Source of the DNA: JAVBLG01 sp031553655
GTDB taxonomy: Bacteria > Desulfobacterota > Desulfovibrionia > Desulfovibrionales > Desulfovibrionaceae
DNA: 40,501 nt
Reading direction: 5' to 3'
Assembly: GCA_031553655.1 (NCBI GenBank)
Contig: JAVBLG010000063.1
Location: forward strand, 1 to 40,501
A program made the translations under genes and the position numbers. Below, one piece after another: positions 1 to 6,248 of this stretch. The notes beneath the pieces are model-generated. The model saw only the letters and a program-made list of their open reading frames with translations. It was not told where the DNA came from and searched no databases. The stretch's first letter is position 1, and the number at the start of each line of letters is the position of its first letter.

Positions 1-51
1 TGTGCGCTTGCGCATGCCGTATTCGATGTCGCTCAAACTGGGACGTTTCAT
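1..51 (-). CDS. Probable transposase, N-terminus only (cut by window edge)
   Basis: Only 17 codons lie in the window, starting at the ATG complementary to 49-51 and reading MKRPSLSDIEYGMRKRT. A good Shine-Dalgarno site (AAGGAG, complement of 58-63) sits 6 nt upstream, so this is a real start. The peptide resembles the opening of IS5-type transposases, which often begin with a short SD(I/L)EY...RKR segment, but 17 residues are too few to be sure. It points away from the phage genes, so an insertion sequence may abut the left end of the prophage. It could also be another short-leader host protein. Confidence 0.4.
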   Translation of the reverse strand, partial: MKRPSLSDIEYGMRKRT

Positions 52-98
52 GCTTTTCTCCTTAAAATGATGAAAGAATTTAACACAAAACTATCCTT

Positions 99-127
99 TT
101 GACGATCCCTTCAGGGGACATTAAATC
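99..127 (+). promoter_or_regulatory. Possible promoter upstream of the terminase genes
   Basis: TTGACG at 99-104 and TAAATC at 122-127 are 17 bp apart, upstream of the terminase genes. The -10 match is weak, so this is only a candidate. Confidence 0.25.
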
Positions 128-137
128 AGCGCTTCCT

Positions 138-232
138 TAGGTTCGAGGGACGGAGCACCCCAGGTAGGGCAAGGCCGGGACTCAAGCCATCAAGGCGTGG
201 GATTAGGCTCGGGGGACGAAGCCCATCAGGTG
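138..232 (+). repeat. Imperfect 29-bp direct repeat upstream of terminase (possible packaging site)
   Basis: The segments 138-166 and 204-232 align over 29 bp with about seven mismatches, 66 bp apart. Both contain a TAGG-TCG-GGGACG-AGC core and end in CAGGT. In lambda-type phages the terminase small subunit binds repeated sites (cosB) just upstream of its own gene. A similar role is inferred from position only. The second copy overlaps the assigned start of the small terminase gene, so the first codons of that gene may not be translated. Confidence 0.4.
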
Positions 233-904
233 TGGAACCCCTTCACCGGCCAGCGCGTTTTCAGATCAGCCCGGGCGGCCTGGATGGTGTATGGCCAGCA
301 TCGTTTTTCGGTGTCCGAACGCACTTTTTATAATTATGTCGGGCACGGCAAGGCTTGTCCCGCTCGCCCCGACGGTCAGTTTTGCGTTGAAGATATTGAA
401 ATTATTGCTAAAGTTCAAGCGTGGCCGCCGGCCTCCCTTTTTGTCCGGGGGGCACAACCGGGGGGGGAGGGGGGAGCCAGCCCCAAAGAATTAGATATAG
501 GTGCGGAAATACAGGCGGAAAAGCTTGAAATATTGAAAATAAACAGAAGAGCGGCGGAAGTTGATTTACAGAAAAAAATCAAGGAAGTGCTGCCCCGGAA
601 GGATTTTGAACAAAGGTTGGCGGCTGCCGCCGCGATTGTAGGAAATGAAGCCGACGTCTTTGTATACGACAATGTGCGCGAAATTATCCATGTCTGCGGC
701 GGAAAGCCGGAAAATGAAGATTCCCTCCGGGAATATCTATTGGGAAAAGTACGGGGCTGGTGCCATGCCTTTTCGCGGCCAATGGAATATGAAGTTGAAT
801 TTGAGGATCGGCCGGAAGGAAATTATGGTATTTCCCTGGAGGCCCTCACCGACGACGCGGAAAAGGAAGGAAGCCAACAAGTAGCATATTGTGGGAGCGA
901 GTAA
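197..904 (+). CDS. terS: Terminase small subunit (DNA recognition)
   Basis: 235 residues if translation starts at GTG 197; an in-frame GTG at 230 is an alternative, and neither has a clear Shine-Dalgarno site. The N-terminal 70 residues look like a helix-turn-helix DNA-binding domain of the phage Nu1/DUF1441 kind (around FSVSERTFYNYV). A charged helical region follows (about residues 95-150), suited to oligomerisation. It is the first gene of the late cluster and its stop codon overlaps the ATG of the large terminase (TAATG), the usual terS-terL arrangement. It would recognise the packaging site and recruit the large subunit. The assignment rests on position plus fold impression, as small terminases diverge strongly. 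Confidence 0.72.
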   Translation: MGLGSGDEAHQVWNPFTGQRVFRSARAAWMVYGQHRFSVSERTFYNYVGHGKACPARPDGQFCVEDIEIIAKVQAWPPASLFVRGAQPGGEGGASPKELDIGAEIQAEKLEILKINRRAAEVDLQKKIKEVLPRKDFEQRLAAAAAIVGNEADVFVYDNVREIIHVCGGKPENEDSLREYLLGKVRGWCHAFSRPMEYEVEFEDRPEGNYGISLEALTDDAEKEGSQQVAYCGSE

Positions 905-2835
905 TGGCCCAGGCAGCGCTGATTGACATCCCGACCGCGTCCAGAACTACACGTGTAAAAGCGCCCTGCCCCGAAGGCATTGACCCCGGCGTGGTGCGAT
1001 TCTCCTGGCCCACCGGCGCGCGGCATGTATGGCGCAAGCCGGAAATCCTGTCGTCGTCCACCTGGGCGGAACGTTACCGCGTGGTGGATGCCAGCTCGCG
1101 GCCGGGGCCGTGGAACAATGACGTGGCCCGCTATCTTTGCGGGCCTATGGATGTATTTTTCCTGCCGTTTATACACGAAATAGCGATAGTGGCCCCGCCC
1201 CAGACCGGCAAAACGGAAATTCTCATGAACTGTCTTGCCGCCGCCATAGATCAAGCCCCTGGCCCGTCGCTGATGGTCTATGACCAGCAATCCATAGCCA
1301 AACGTATGTGCACCACGCGCGTAAAAAAAATGTTGCAGTTATCGCCGCGCCTGAAAAAATACATCACCGGACGGGCCGATGATTTTGCCAATTTTTTGAT
1401 CAACCTCACCCATGTTTCCATACCCTTCGCCTGGGCCACGTCTGTCTCCGAGCTGTCAAACCAGCCCATACGCTATCTATTTTTGGATGAAGTGGACCAA
1501 TATGAGGCCACAGGCAAAAAAGACGCCGGGGCCGTCTCTCTGGCCCGCAAGCGTACCCGGTCGTACCACAAGACATGTAAAATAATGCTGGCCAGTTCGC
1601 CCACGGTGGAGGAAGGTGAAATCAGCACGGCCTACAATCGCGTCCAGGCCCGTTTTGAATATGCCGTAATCTGCCCAAATTGCGGGGTAGCCCATGTGAT
1701 GCAGTTTACCGGCGCGGACGGCGCGGGCGTAATCTGGCCCAAAGATGAGCGCAACCCGGAAATCATCCAATCCCTGTCACTGGCCGAATACGTTTGTCCA
1801 CACTGCGGCGGCGTATGGGACGATTTCCGCCGAGATCAGGCCGTGCGCCGGGGCTTCTGGCGCGAGCGCGAAACAAAAATTGAATTGCTGGCCTATTGCA
1901 ACCGCCACCGTCCTCGCAGCGTGGGTTTTCAATACAGCACGCTGATTTCTCCCTTTGTTTCCCTGTCTGAAACCGCAGCCAAATTTGTGCTGGCCCAGGC
2001 CGATCTTAAAGTCGGGCGCATAGACGCCTATAAGGATTGGCTTAACGGCTACATGGCCGAAACCTGGAAGGAAGACTTTGCCCCGCGCAAGAGTGACACA
2101 ATTCTGGCCCTGCGCGATGACCGCCCGGCCGGACTGCTGCCCGACGGCCGCGAAGTCGCCTTGCTGCTCGGGCTGGTGGACACCCAGGACAAAGGCTTCT
2201 GGTACGAAATTCGGGCCTTCCGCCCCGGCCAGAGCATGGAAAGCTGGCAAGTGCGCGCCGGGTTTGTGGATGGCGAAGCCAATTTTGAGACGTTGGAAAA
2301 GATCATGCGCACTCCGTATTACGATGTTTTCGGGCGTGAATACGGCGTATCACACGTTTTTATCGACTCGGCCGGACACCTGACCATGGAAGTATACGAC
2401 TGGTGCATACTTAACCGGGGCTGGGCCACGCCCACAAAAGGCGAGCAAACCATGAAACAGCCCTATAAGCTTTCGAAAATCGAAACATGGCCGGGAACGG
2501 ACAAGAAAATACCCGGCGGGCTTGATCTGCTGCTGGTGCATACCAAATATTACAAAGACGCCCTGCACCGCAAACTGCAAATTGCCCCGGCCGATCCGGG
2601 GGCCTGGCACATGAACAGCGAGTGTACGGAAGATTGGGCCAGCCAAATGTGCGCGGAATACGTGGACGACCGCCAAATGTGGGTTTGCCCCAAGCACAAG
2701 GCCAACCATGCCTGGGACGTTTCTGTGCTGGGGCTGTGCGGGGCGGATTTTCTGGGGGTGCGCTACATGCGGCCGGAATTGGAGGAAGATGAGCCGGACG
2801 AAGCCTCGCCGCCTTCCAGAAGCCGCATGTGGTAG
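904..2835 (+). CDS. terL: Terminase large subunit, lambda gpA type (packaging ATPase and nuclease)
   Basis: 643 residues from ATG 904, which overlaps the terS stop by one base; the frame is open to 889 but ATG 904 fits the junction. It matches the GpA terminase family: a Walker A-like segment (PPQTGKTE, about residue 100), a Walker B-like YLFLDEVDQY near residue 190, and two CxxC pairs (CPNC...CPHC, about residues 253-300) that suggest zinc binding. The C-terminal half carries acidic residues expected of the nuclease (VDTQDKG, VFIDSAG). The protein cuts concatemeric DNA and pumps it into the prohead through the portal. Length and motifs look intact. The palindrome just after the stop may end this transcript section. 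Confidence 0.93.
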   Translation: MAQAALIDIPTASRTTRVKAPCPEGIDPGVVRFSWPTGARHVWRKPEILSSSTWAERYRVVDASSRPGPWNNDVARYLCGPMDVFFLPFIHEIAIVAPPQTGKTEILMNCLAAAIDQAPGPSLMVYDQQSIAKRMCTTRVKKMLQLSPRLKKYITGRADDFANFLINLTHVSIPFAWATSVSELSNQPIRYLFLDEVDQYEATGKKDAGAVSLARKRTRSYHKTCKIMLASSPTVEEGEISTAYNRVQARFEYAVICPNCGVAHVMQFTGADGAGVIWPKDERNPEIIQSLSLAEYVCPHCGGVWDDFRRDQAVRRGFWRERETKIELLAYCNRHRPRSVGFQYSTLISPFVSLSETAAKFVLAQADLKVGRIDAYKDWLNGYMAETWKEDFAPRKSDTILALRDDRPAGLLPDGREVALLLGLVDTQDKGFWYEIRAFRPGQSMESWQVRAGFVDGEANFETLEKIMRTPYYDVFGREYGVSHVFIDSAGHLTMEVYDWCILNRGWATPTKGEQTMKQPYKLSKIETWPGTDKKIPGGLDLLLVHTKYYKDALHRKLQIAPADPGAWHMNSECTEDWASQMCAEYVDDRQMWVCPKHKANHAWDVSVLGLCGADFLGVRYMRPELEEDEPDEASPPSRSRMW

Positions 2836-2967
2836 AGCATTTCGCTCGCGAAATGCTCTGACGGCCCGTGCTTTGATAGGGCCGTCCGGACACGAAGTGT
2901 CCGTAACGTAGGCGGCGAAGCCGCCGTAATAACATGCGATTCCAAGCCGCCATTGAAAGGCGGCGCG
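2835..2967. repeat. Cluster of five short perfect hairpins after terL
   Basis: Five inverted repeats follow one another: 2835-2858 (10-bp arms, CTCG loop), 2861-2885 (7-bp arms ACGGCCC/GGGCCGT), 2887-2903 (CGGACAC-gaa-GTGTCCG), 2911-2925 (GGCGGC-gaa-GCCGCC) and 2946-2964 (GCCGCC/GGCGGC). None has a T-run, so they are not classic terminators. They look like REP-type palindromes or a structured 3' region at the left edge of the first moron island. No gene is seen in 2836-3100. Confidence 0.6.
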
Positions 2968-3135
2968 GGACAATCAGGTTTGGAACAAAAAAACAGCCTT
3001 TGGTAATGAATAATTTAAAAAGTAAAATGCTATAGCGGCGGCAAGATGTTCACTTACGGGAAGACAGCTTGCCTTTTTACGAAAGTGAATATAAAAAAAG
3101 TGCCGTGGGGCTCCCCCTGTAAAGGAGGAACCGCC

Positions 3136-3219
3136 ATGTGGCACTTCGTTCGGGATGTGGCGGCAGCGACGCTGGCTGCCATTCTCGCGGATCTGGCTAT
3201 CCGTTTCATTAACGGCTAA
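3136..3219 (+). CDS. Ldr/Fst-like 27-residue hydrophobic peptide, candidate type I toxin (copy 1)
   Basis: The peptide is MWHFVRDVAAAT followed by LAAILADLAIRFING, with Shine-Dalgarno AAGGAGG 9 nt upstream. It resembles the Ldr/Fst type I toxins, small single-helix membrane peptides: Ldr proteins share the FWHDLAAP-AGI pattern. A nearly identical gene lies inverted at 12999-13082. Its presumed mRNA has a 5' segment (3105-3119) complementary to a 3' segment (3283-3298), a GC hairpin at about 3222-3264 and a terminator at 3303-3340. An antisense promoter faces it at 3340-3368. High expression would be expected to damage the membrane, held off by the antisense RNA. Toxicity is inferred from family resemblance. 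Confidence 0.7.
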   Translation: MWHFVRDVAAATLAAILADLAIRFING

Positions 3220-3302
3220 CCCGGCTCCGCCCCGGTAGGAGGTGCAACCCAAACCGGGGCGGAAGCTTTGAGTAATAAAACTCAGGGGAAAGCCCCACTA
3301 AA

Positions 3303-3340
3303 GAGGGCGGAGCGTATCCAGCGTTCCGTCCTCCCTTTTT
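3303..3340 (+). terminator. Rho-independent terminator after toxin-like gene 1
   Basis: A 12-bp stem (3303-3314 with 3322-3333, two G-U pairs, 7-nt loop) is followed by CCTTTTT. It would end the toxin mRNA just after its 3' pairing segment. The T-run overlaps the -10 box of the antisense promoter. Confidence 0.75.
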
Positions 3341-3368
3341 ATATAAAAGCGGCTGGAACGGATGTCAA
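3340..3368 (-). promoter_or_regulatory. Antisense (antitoxin RNA) promoter for toxin-like gene 1
   Basis: On the minus strand TTGACA (3368-3363) and TATATA (3345-3340) are 17 bp apart, a near-consensus sigma70 promoter. Transcription would run left from about 3333 through the 3' region of the toxin mRNA. The same arrangement is seen at the other two toxin-like genes. Confidence 0.7.
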
Positions 3369-3373
3369 GTTGC

Positions 3374-3402
3374 TTGACATCAACCGCCAAATCTGCTTAA
3401 CG
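3374..3402 (+). promoter_or_regulatory. Promoter of C4-like RNA unit 1
   Basis: TTGACA (3374-3379) and TTAACG (3397-3402) are 17 bp apart, with TG just before the -10 box. The same boxes and spacing precede unit 2 (14535-14563). It stands back to back with the antisense promoter on the left, giving the palindrome TGTCAAGTTGCTTGACA at 3363-3379. Confidence 0.55.
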
Positions 3403-3507
3403 TGTCCGTAACGGTGCCTAGAAAACACCCTGCGGCGGACACGCCAACCCCGAAAGCTTTGGCTTTTTTTGCGCCCTTTTTTCGGCGCATGTCTTGCATT
3501 TTATGAT

Positions 3508-3584
3508 GCCGGGTGTGGCTTTTATGTCCAGGGCGCAAGCCTAAAATGGGCCAGCAGCTCCGTAGGCTGTTTCTAGCACCCGGC
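3508..3584 (+). ncRNA. C4-like antisense RNA, copy 1
   Basis: The 77-nt element is closed by GCCGGGTG/CACCCGGC. It holds a GGCTT/AAGCC hairpin and a CAGC/GCTG hairpin whose loop carries an anti-Shine-Dalgarno sequence. CTCCGTAGG (3558-3566) can pair with 3628-3636, the Shine-Dalgarno site of the next gene (9 bp, one G-U). TTTCTAG (3570-3576) can pair with CTAGAAA (3617-3623), in a hairpin loop of the same leader. This is the two-site (a', b') layout of the P1/P7 C4 RNA, which has a similar length and blocks translation of the anti-immunity genes. Copies 2 and 3 keep the structure but change both antisense sites together with their targets. Confidence 0.87.
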
Positions 3585-3643
3585 ATTTTTCATTGGGAAA
3601 AGTGCCCCTGTGAACCCTAGAAAAGTTCTTACGGAGTCCCACC

Positions 3644-3967
3644 ATGCCTACCTTCATTTCGCTTTGCGACACGCCCGATGCCTACGAAAAGAGCGAATAC
3701 GTCTTTTCGGCCGTCACCTGCGATCACGTCTGCACCACTCTGGCCATGTGCGAAGAAACTCTGCGCATTCTCGAAAGCTACTATGCCACATCCTGCCCGG
3801 ATATGGCCTTTATGCCGCTGTCGCTGGTGCGGGAGCGGCTGTTCGAGCTGATGCAGATTTTCGACTGGGCCGCTCTGGACTGCCCGGACGGGGAATCTCC
3901 CGCTTGCGATGGAGAAGAGCCGGAACAGCTGTCGCGAGCGATTGCGTTCGATGTGCCCCATGCTTAA
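3644..3967 (+). CDS. Unknown 107-residue phage protein under C4-like control (copy 1)
   Basis: It begins MPTFISLCDTPDAYEKSEY and is nearly identical to the product of 14803-15138 except at the C-terminus. The Shine-Dalgarno site ACGGAG (3631-3636) is 7 nt from the ATG and is the predicted target of the C4-like RNA just upstream. The sequence is acidic, with several cysteines (CDTPD, CDHVC, CEE, SCPD, DCPD) but no clear metal-binding pattern, and no membrane segment. I do not recognise the family. In phage P1 the C4-regulated genes are icd and the antirepressor ant, so a role in upsetting immunity or host control is possible but unproven. Confidence 0.75.
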   Translation: MPTFISLCDTPDAYEKSEYVFSAVTCDHVCTTLAMCEETLRILESYYATSCPDMAFMPLSLVRERLFELMQIFDWAALDCPDGESPACDGEEPEQLSRAIAFDVPHA

Positions 3968-4080
3968 ACGCACGCTGCCGGAATACTAATAATTTCCATC
4001 TTCGAGACGGGGCCGGGGCAACCCGGCCTATTGCAACAGGTCCGGCAAGTTGCTATTTTAATTTTACCGGAGGGTAAACC

Positions 4081-4374
4081 ATGCTGCTCTTTGATGATGC
4101 CAAAAAACTTGAAAAGGCCGTGGGCGAGGAAGCCGCCAAGATTATCGTCGAAACTTTTGAAAAATACGACGAAAAGCAAAAGCAGGAACTCGTCACCAAG
4201 GGTGACTTGGAAAAAGTGGAAACGCGCCTTGAAAACAAGATCAATACGCTCGAACTCAAAATGGAAAAAATGGAGCTTCGTCTCAAGCATGATCTCACCA
4301 TTCGCCTGGGGGCCATGCTGGCGGCTTCCGTGGGCCTGATCGCCCTTATCCTCCGCTTTATGCTTAAGCCGTAG
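4081..4374 (+). CDS. Coiled-coil, C-terminally membrane-anchored protein (DUF1640-like), copy 1
   Basis: 97 residues from ATG 4081, with Shine-Dalgarno GGAGGG 7 nt upstream. The first 35 residues form an acidic/lysine-rich helix (DAKKLEKAVGEEAAKII). Residues 35-72 are a strong heptad-repeat coiled coil (ETRLENKINTLELKMEKMEL). The last 20 residues are one membrane helix (LAASVGLIALILRF) ending in MLKP. This layout resembles DUF1640/CCDC90-type proteins. Paralogues lie at 15642-15959 and, inverted, at 34491-34784. The role is unknown; an inner-membrane moron protein that changes host physiology or superinfection is possible. A GGCCGGG/CCCGGCC hairpin (4011-4028) in its leader is also found before copy 2. 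Confidence 0.8.
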   Translation: MLLFDDAKKLEKAVGEEAAKIIVETFEKYDEKQKQELVTKGDLEKVETRLENKINTLELKMEKMELRLKHDLTIRLGAMLAASVGLIALILRFMLKP

Positions 4375-4426
4375 CTGCTTGGGCTGACAGCCCCTCAACC
4401 AAAAACACCTCAAATCAACCTCTATC

Positions 4427-4447
4427 AACCCGCTTTGCGGGTTTTTT
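4427..4447 (+). terminator. Rho-independent terminator closing the first moron island
   Basis: AACCCGC-TTT-GCGGGTT followed by TTTT. The same terminator with about 50 bp on each side recurs at 16199-16219, before the tape measure gene. It separates island transcripts from the structural genes. Confidence 0.8.
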
Positions 4448-4491
4448 GTTTTTGTGTTTTGTCATGGTGTAAATCTTTTGGAGTTGACACC

Positions 4492-4710
4492 ATGCCTTTC
4501 ACCACCTGGGCCGACCTTGCCGCAAAAATGCGTGATGATCTGGCGTCCGGCAACTGGCGCACGGAGTCGTACGAATTCGACGGCATGAAGAAAAAATACC
4601 GTACGGCGGACGATTTCTGGCGCGATTACGATGAAGTGGAGCGCCGCGCCGTGCTTGAGGAAAATGGCGGCCCGTGTCTGCGCACCGTGGCCAGGGCGGG
4701 CGACAGATGA
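4492..4710 (+). CDS. gpW-like head-tail joining protein
   Basis: 72 residues from ATG 4492 with Shine-Dalgarno GGAG 8 nt upstream; the frame is open further back, but through the repeated leader. The product (MPFTTWADLAAKM...) is small and charged, and ends just before the portal gene, whose ATG overlaps its stop (ATGA at 4707-4710). Size and place between terminase and portal match lambda gpW, which closes the filled head and accepts the tail. Sequence similarity is only generic, so the name rests mainly on synteny. Confidence 0.65.
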   Translation: MPFTTWADLAAKMRDDLASGNWRTESYEFDGMKKKYRTADDFWRDYDEVERRAVLEENGGPCLRTVARAGDR

Positions 4711-6248
4711 GCGCCGCTACCCTGCCCTTTGCCGCGCGCGTGGGCTTCGCCATTGACCGGGCCATATCTTTCATCGCGCCGTCCTATGCCTTGACGCGCC
4801 TTTCCGCCCGGCAAAATTTCATGGCCGAGAGCGCCCGTCTTTACGCGGCGGCCCGGCCCACTTCCGACGCCGGAGGCTGGCTGCCCTATGACGGCGACGT
4901 AAACAGTCTGATTCGCGCCAGCTCGCAGCCGGTGCGGGCCAGAGTTCGCCAGCTCGTGCGCGACTTTCCCTATGCCAAGCGGGCCATAAAACTCCGCAAC
5001 GCCCTGATCATCGGCGGCGGCATCCGCATGCGCGCCCGGCTGAAAAATGCCGACGGCGAAATGGATCGCGAAACCAACCGCCTCATTGAAGACTCCTTTG
5101 CCGATTGGGCGCAAAAAGCCGACACCACCGAAACTCAAAGTTTTGCCGATCTCCAAGCCCTGGCCGACCGCCAGCTTTTTGAATGCGGCGAATATTTCTT
5201 TATCAAGCGTTACCTCAAGGGCAAAAAACATCCGCTGCGCCTGCACCCCGTTGAAGCCGACCGCCTGCCGTTCACTTCCGGCGCGGCCAAAGTCGCTCCC
5301 GGCAATGACATCGAAGGCGGCATAGAATACGAAAAATCCACCGGACGGCGCATCGCCTACCATTTTCAGGATGACGGCTACGCGGCAAAGATTGTGCGCG
5401 TCCCGGCGGATCTGGTCATCCATGGTTTCGAGGCCGAGCGCCCCGGCCAGATGCGCGGCATCTCGCCCATGGCCTCGGCGGTGCTTGTGGCGGGCAATCT
5501 GGCCGACCTGCTGGAAGCCGAACTGGAAGCCATGCGCATGGCCTCGCGCTACATGGCCTTTGTGCAGAGCAATGACATCCTCGGCGCGCAAGCCGCCGTG
5601 GGCGGCGCGGGGCGCGCGGGAAAAAAGGTGGAATATCTCGATCATGCCACCATCCAGTATCTGCGCCAGGGCGACAACCTCACCCTGGCCAAGCTCGACC
5701 GCCAGACCGGCACTTTCGAGCCGTACATCAAGTTCAACCTGCGCACTTTTTCCGTTGGCGCGGGCCTCACCTATGAGCTGGTGTCCGGCGATTACGACAA
5801 AATCAGCTACTCCAATTTGCGCGGCATCCGTCTTGATCTGGGCATAATTCTGCGCCCGATACAGCGCAATCACATCAACTGGCTGTGTCGCCCGGCGGCC
5901 TCGGCCTGGCTTGAGTCCGCGCTGCTGACAAATCCGGAACTCATGCGCCATGCCGCGCGCCTCACCCCGGCGGCCTGGGCCTGGGTCGCTCCGGGCATGG
6001 ACAGCCCTGACCCGCTCAAAGAAATCAAAGCCGCCGCCGATGAAATCGCCCTTGGCGTGGCCAGCCCGCAAAGCTATTGCGCGCGGCGCGGCCTGGTGTT
6101 CGAGGAAGTGCTTGATGAAATCGCCGAAGCCCAAAAAATGGCCGAGGCGCGCGGGCTGACCTTGGGCGAGTTTTCCACGGCCATGCGCCAAAACCCGGCG
6201 CTGCTCATGGAAGAAGATGAAAAGGAGAAAATTAATGCCGCAAAATAA
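4707..6248 (+). CDS. Portal protein, lambda gpB family
   Basis: 513 residues from ATG 4707, which overlaps the gpW-like stop; upstream in-frame codons lie inside that gene. Hallmarks of the lambda-type portal family are the N-terminal RLSARQNF...YAAARPT region, an early arginine-rich stretch (QPVRARVRQLVRDFPYAKRA), an ECGEYFFIKRY strand, and a C-terminal GKVASPQSY-like region where a lead-in helix ends in a lysine/glutamate tail. The portal forms the dodecameric ring at one head vertex through which DNA enters and leaves and onto which the tail joins. The downstream protease-capsid gene overlaps its end by 14 bp, implying coupled translation. Confidence 0.9.
   Translation: MSAATLPFAARVGFAIDRAISFIAPSYALTRLSARQNFMAESARLYAAARPTSDAGGWLPYDGDVNSLIRASSQPVRARVRQLVRDFPYAKRAIKLRNALIIGGGIRMRARLKNADGEMDRETNRLIEDSFADWAQKADTTETQSFADLQALADRQLFECGEYFFIKRYLKGKKHPLRLHPVEADRLPFTSGAAKVAPGNDIEGGIEYEKSTGRRIAYHFQDDGYAAKIVRVPADLVIHGFEAERPGQMRGISPMASAVLVAGNLADLLEAELEAMRMASRYMAFVQSNDILGAQAAVGGAGRAGKKVEYLDHATIQYLRQGDNLTLAKLDRQTGTFEPYIKFNLRTFSVGAGLTYELVSGDYDKISYSNLRGIRLDLGIILRPIQRNHINWLCRPAASAWLESALLTNPELMRHAARLTPAAWAWVAPGMDSPDPLKEIKAAADEIALGVASPQSYCARRGLVFEEVLDEIAEAQKMAEARGLTLGEFSTAMRQNPALLMEEDEKEKINAAK

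Noticed and set aside
4626..6191. Long minus-strand frame of 521 codons opposite the portal gene
   Set aside because: High-GC shadow of the portal; no ribosome site and no recognisable protein family.
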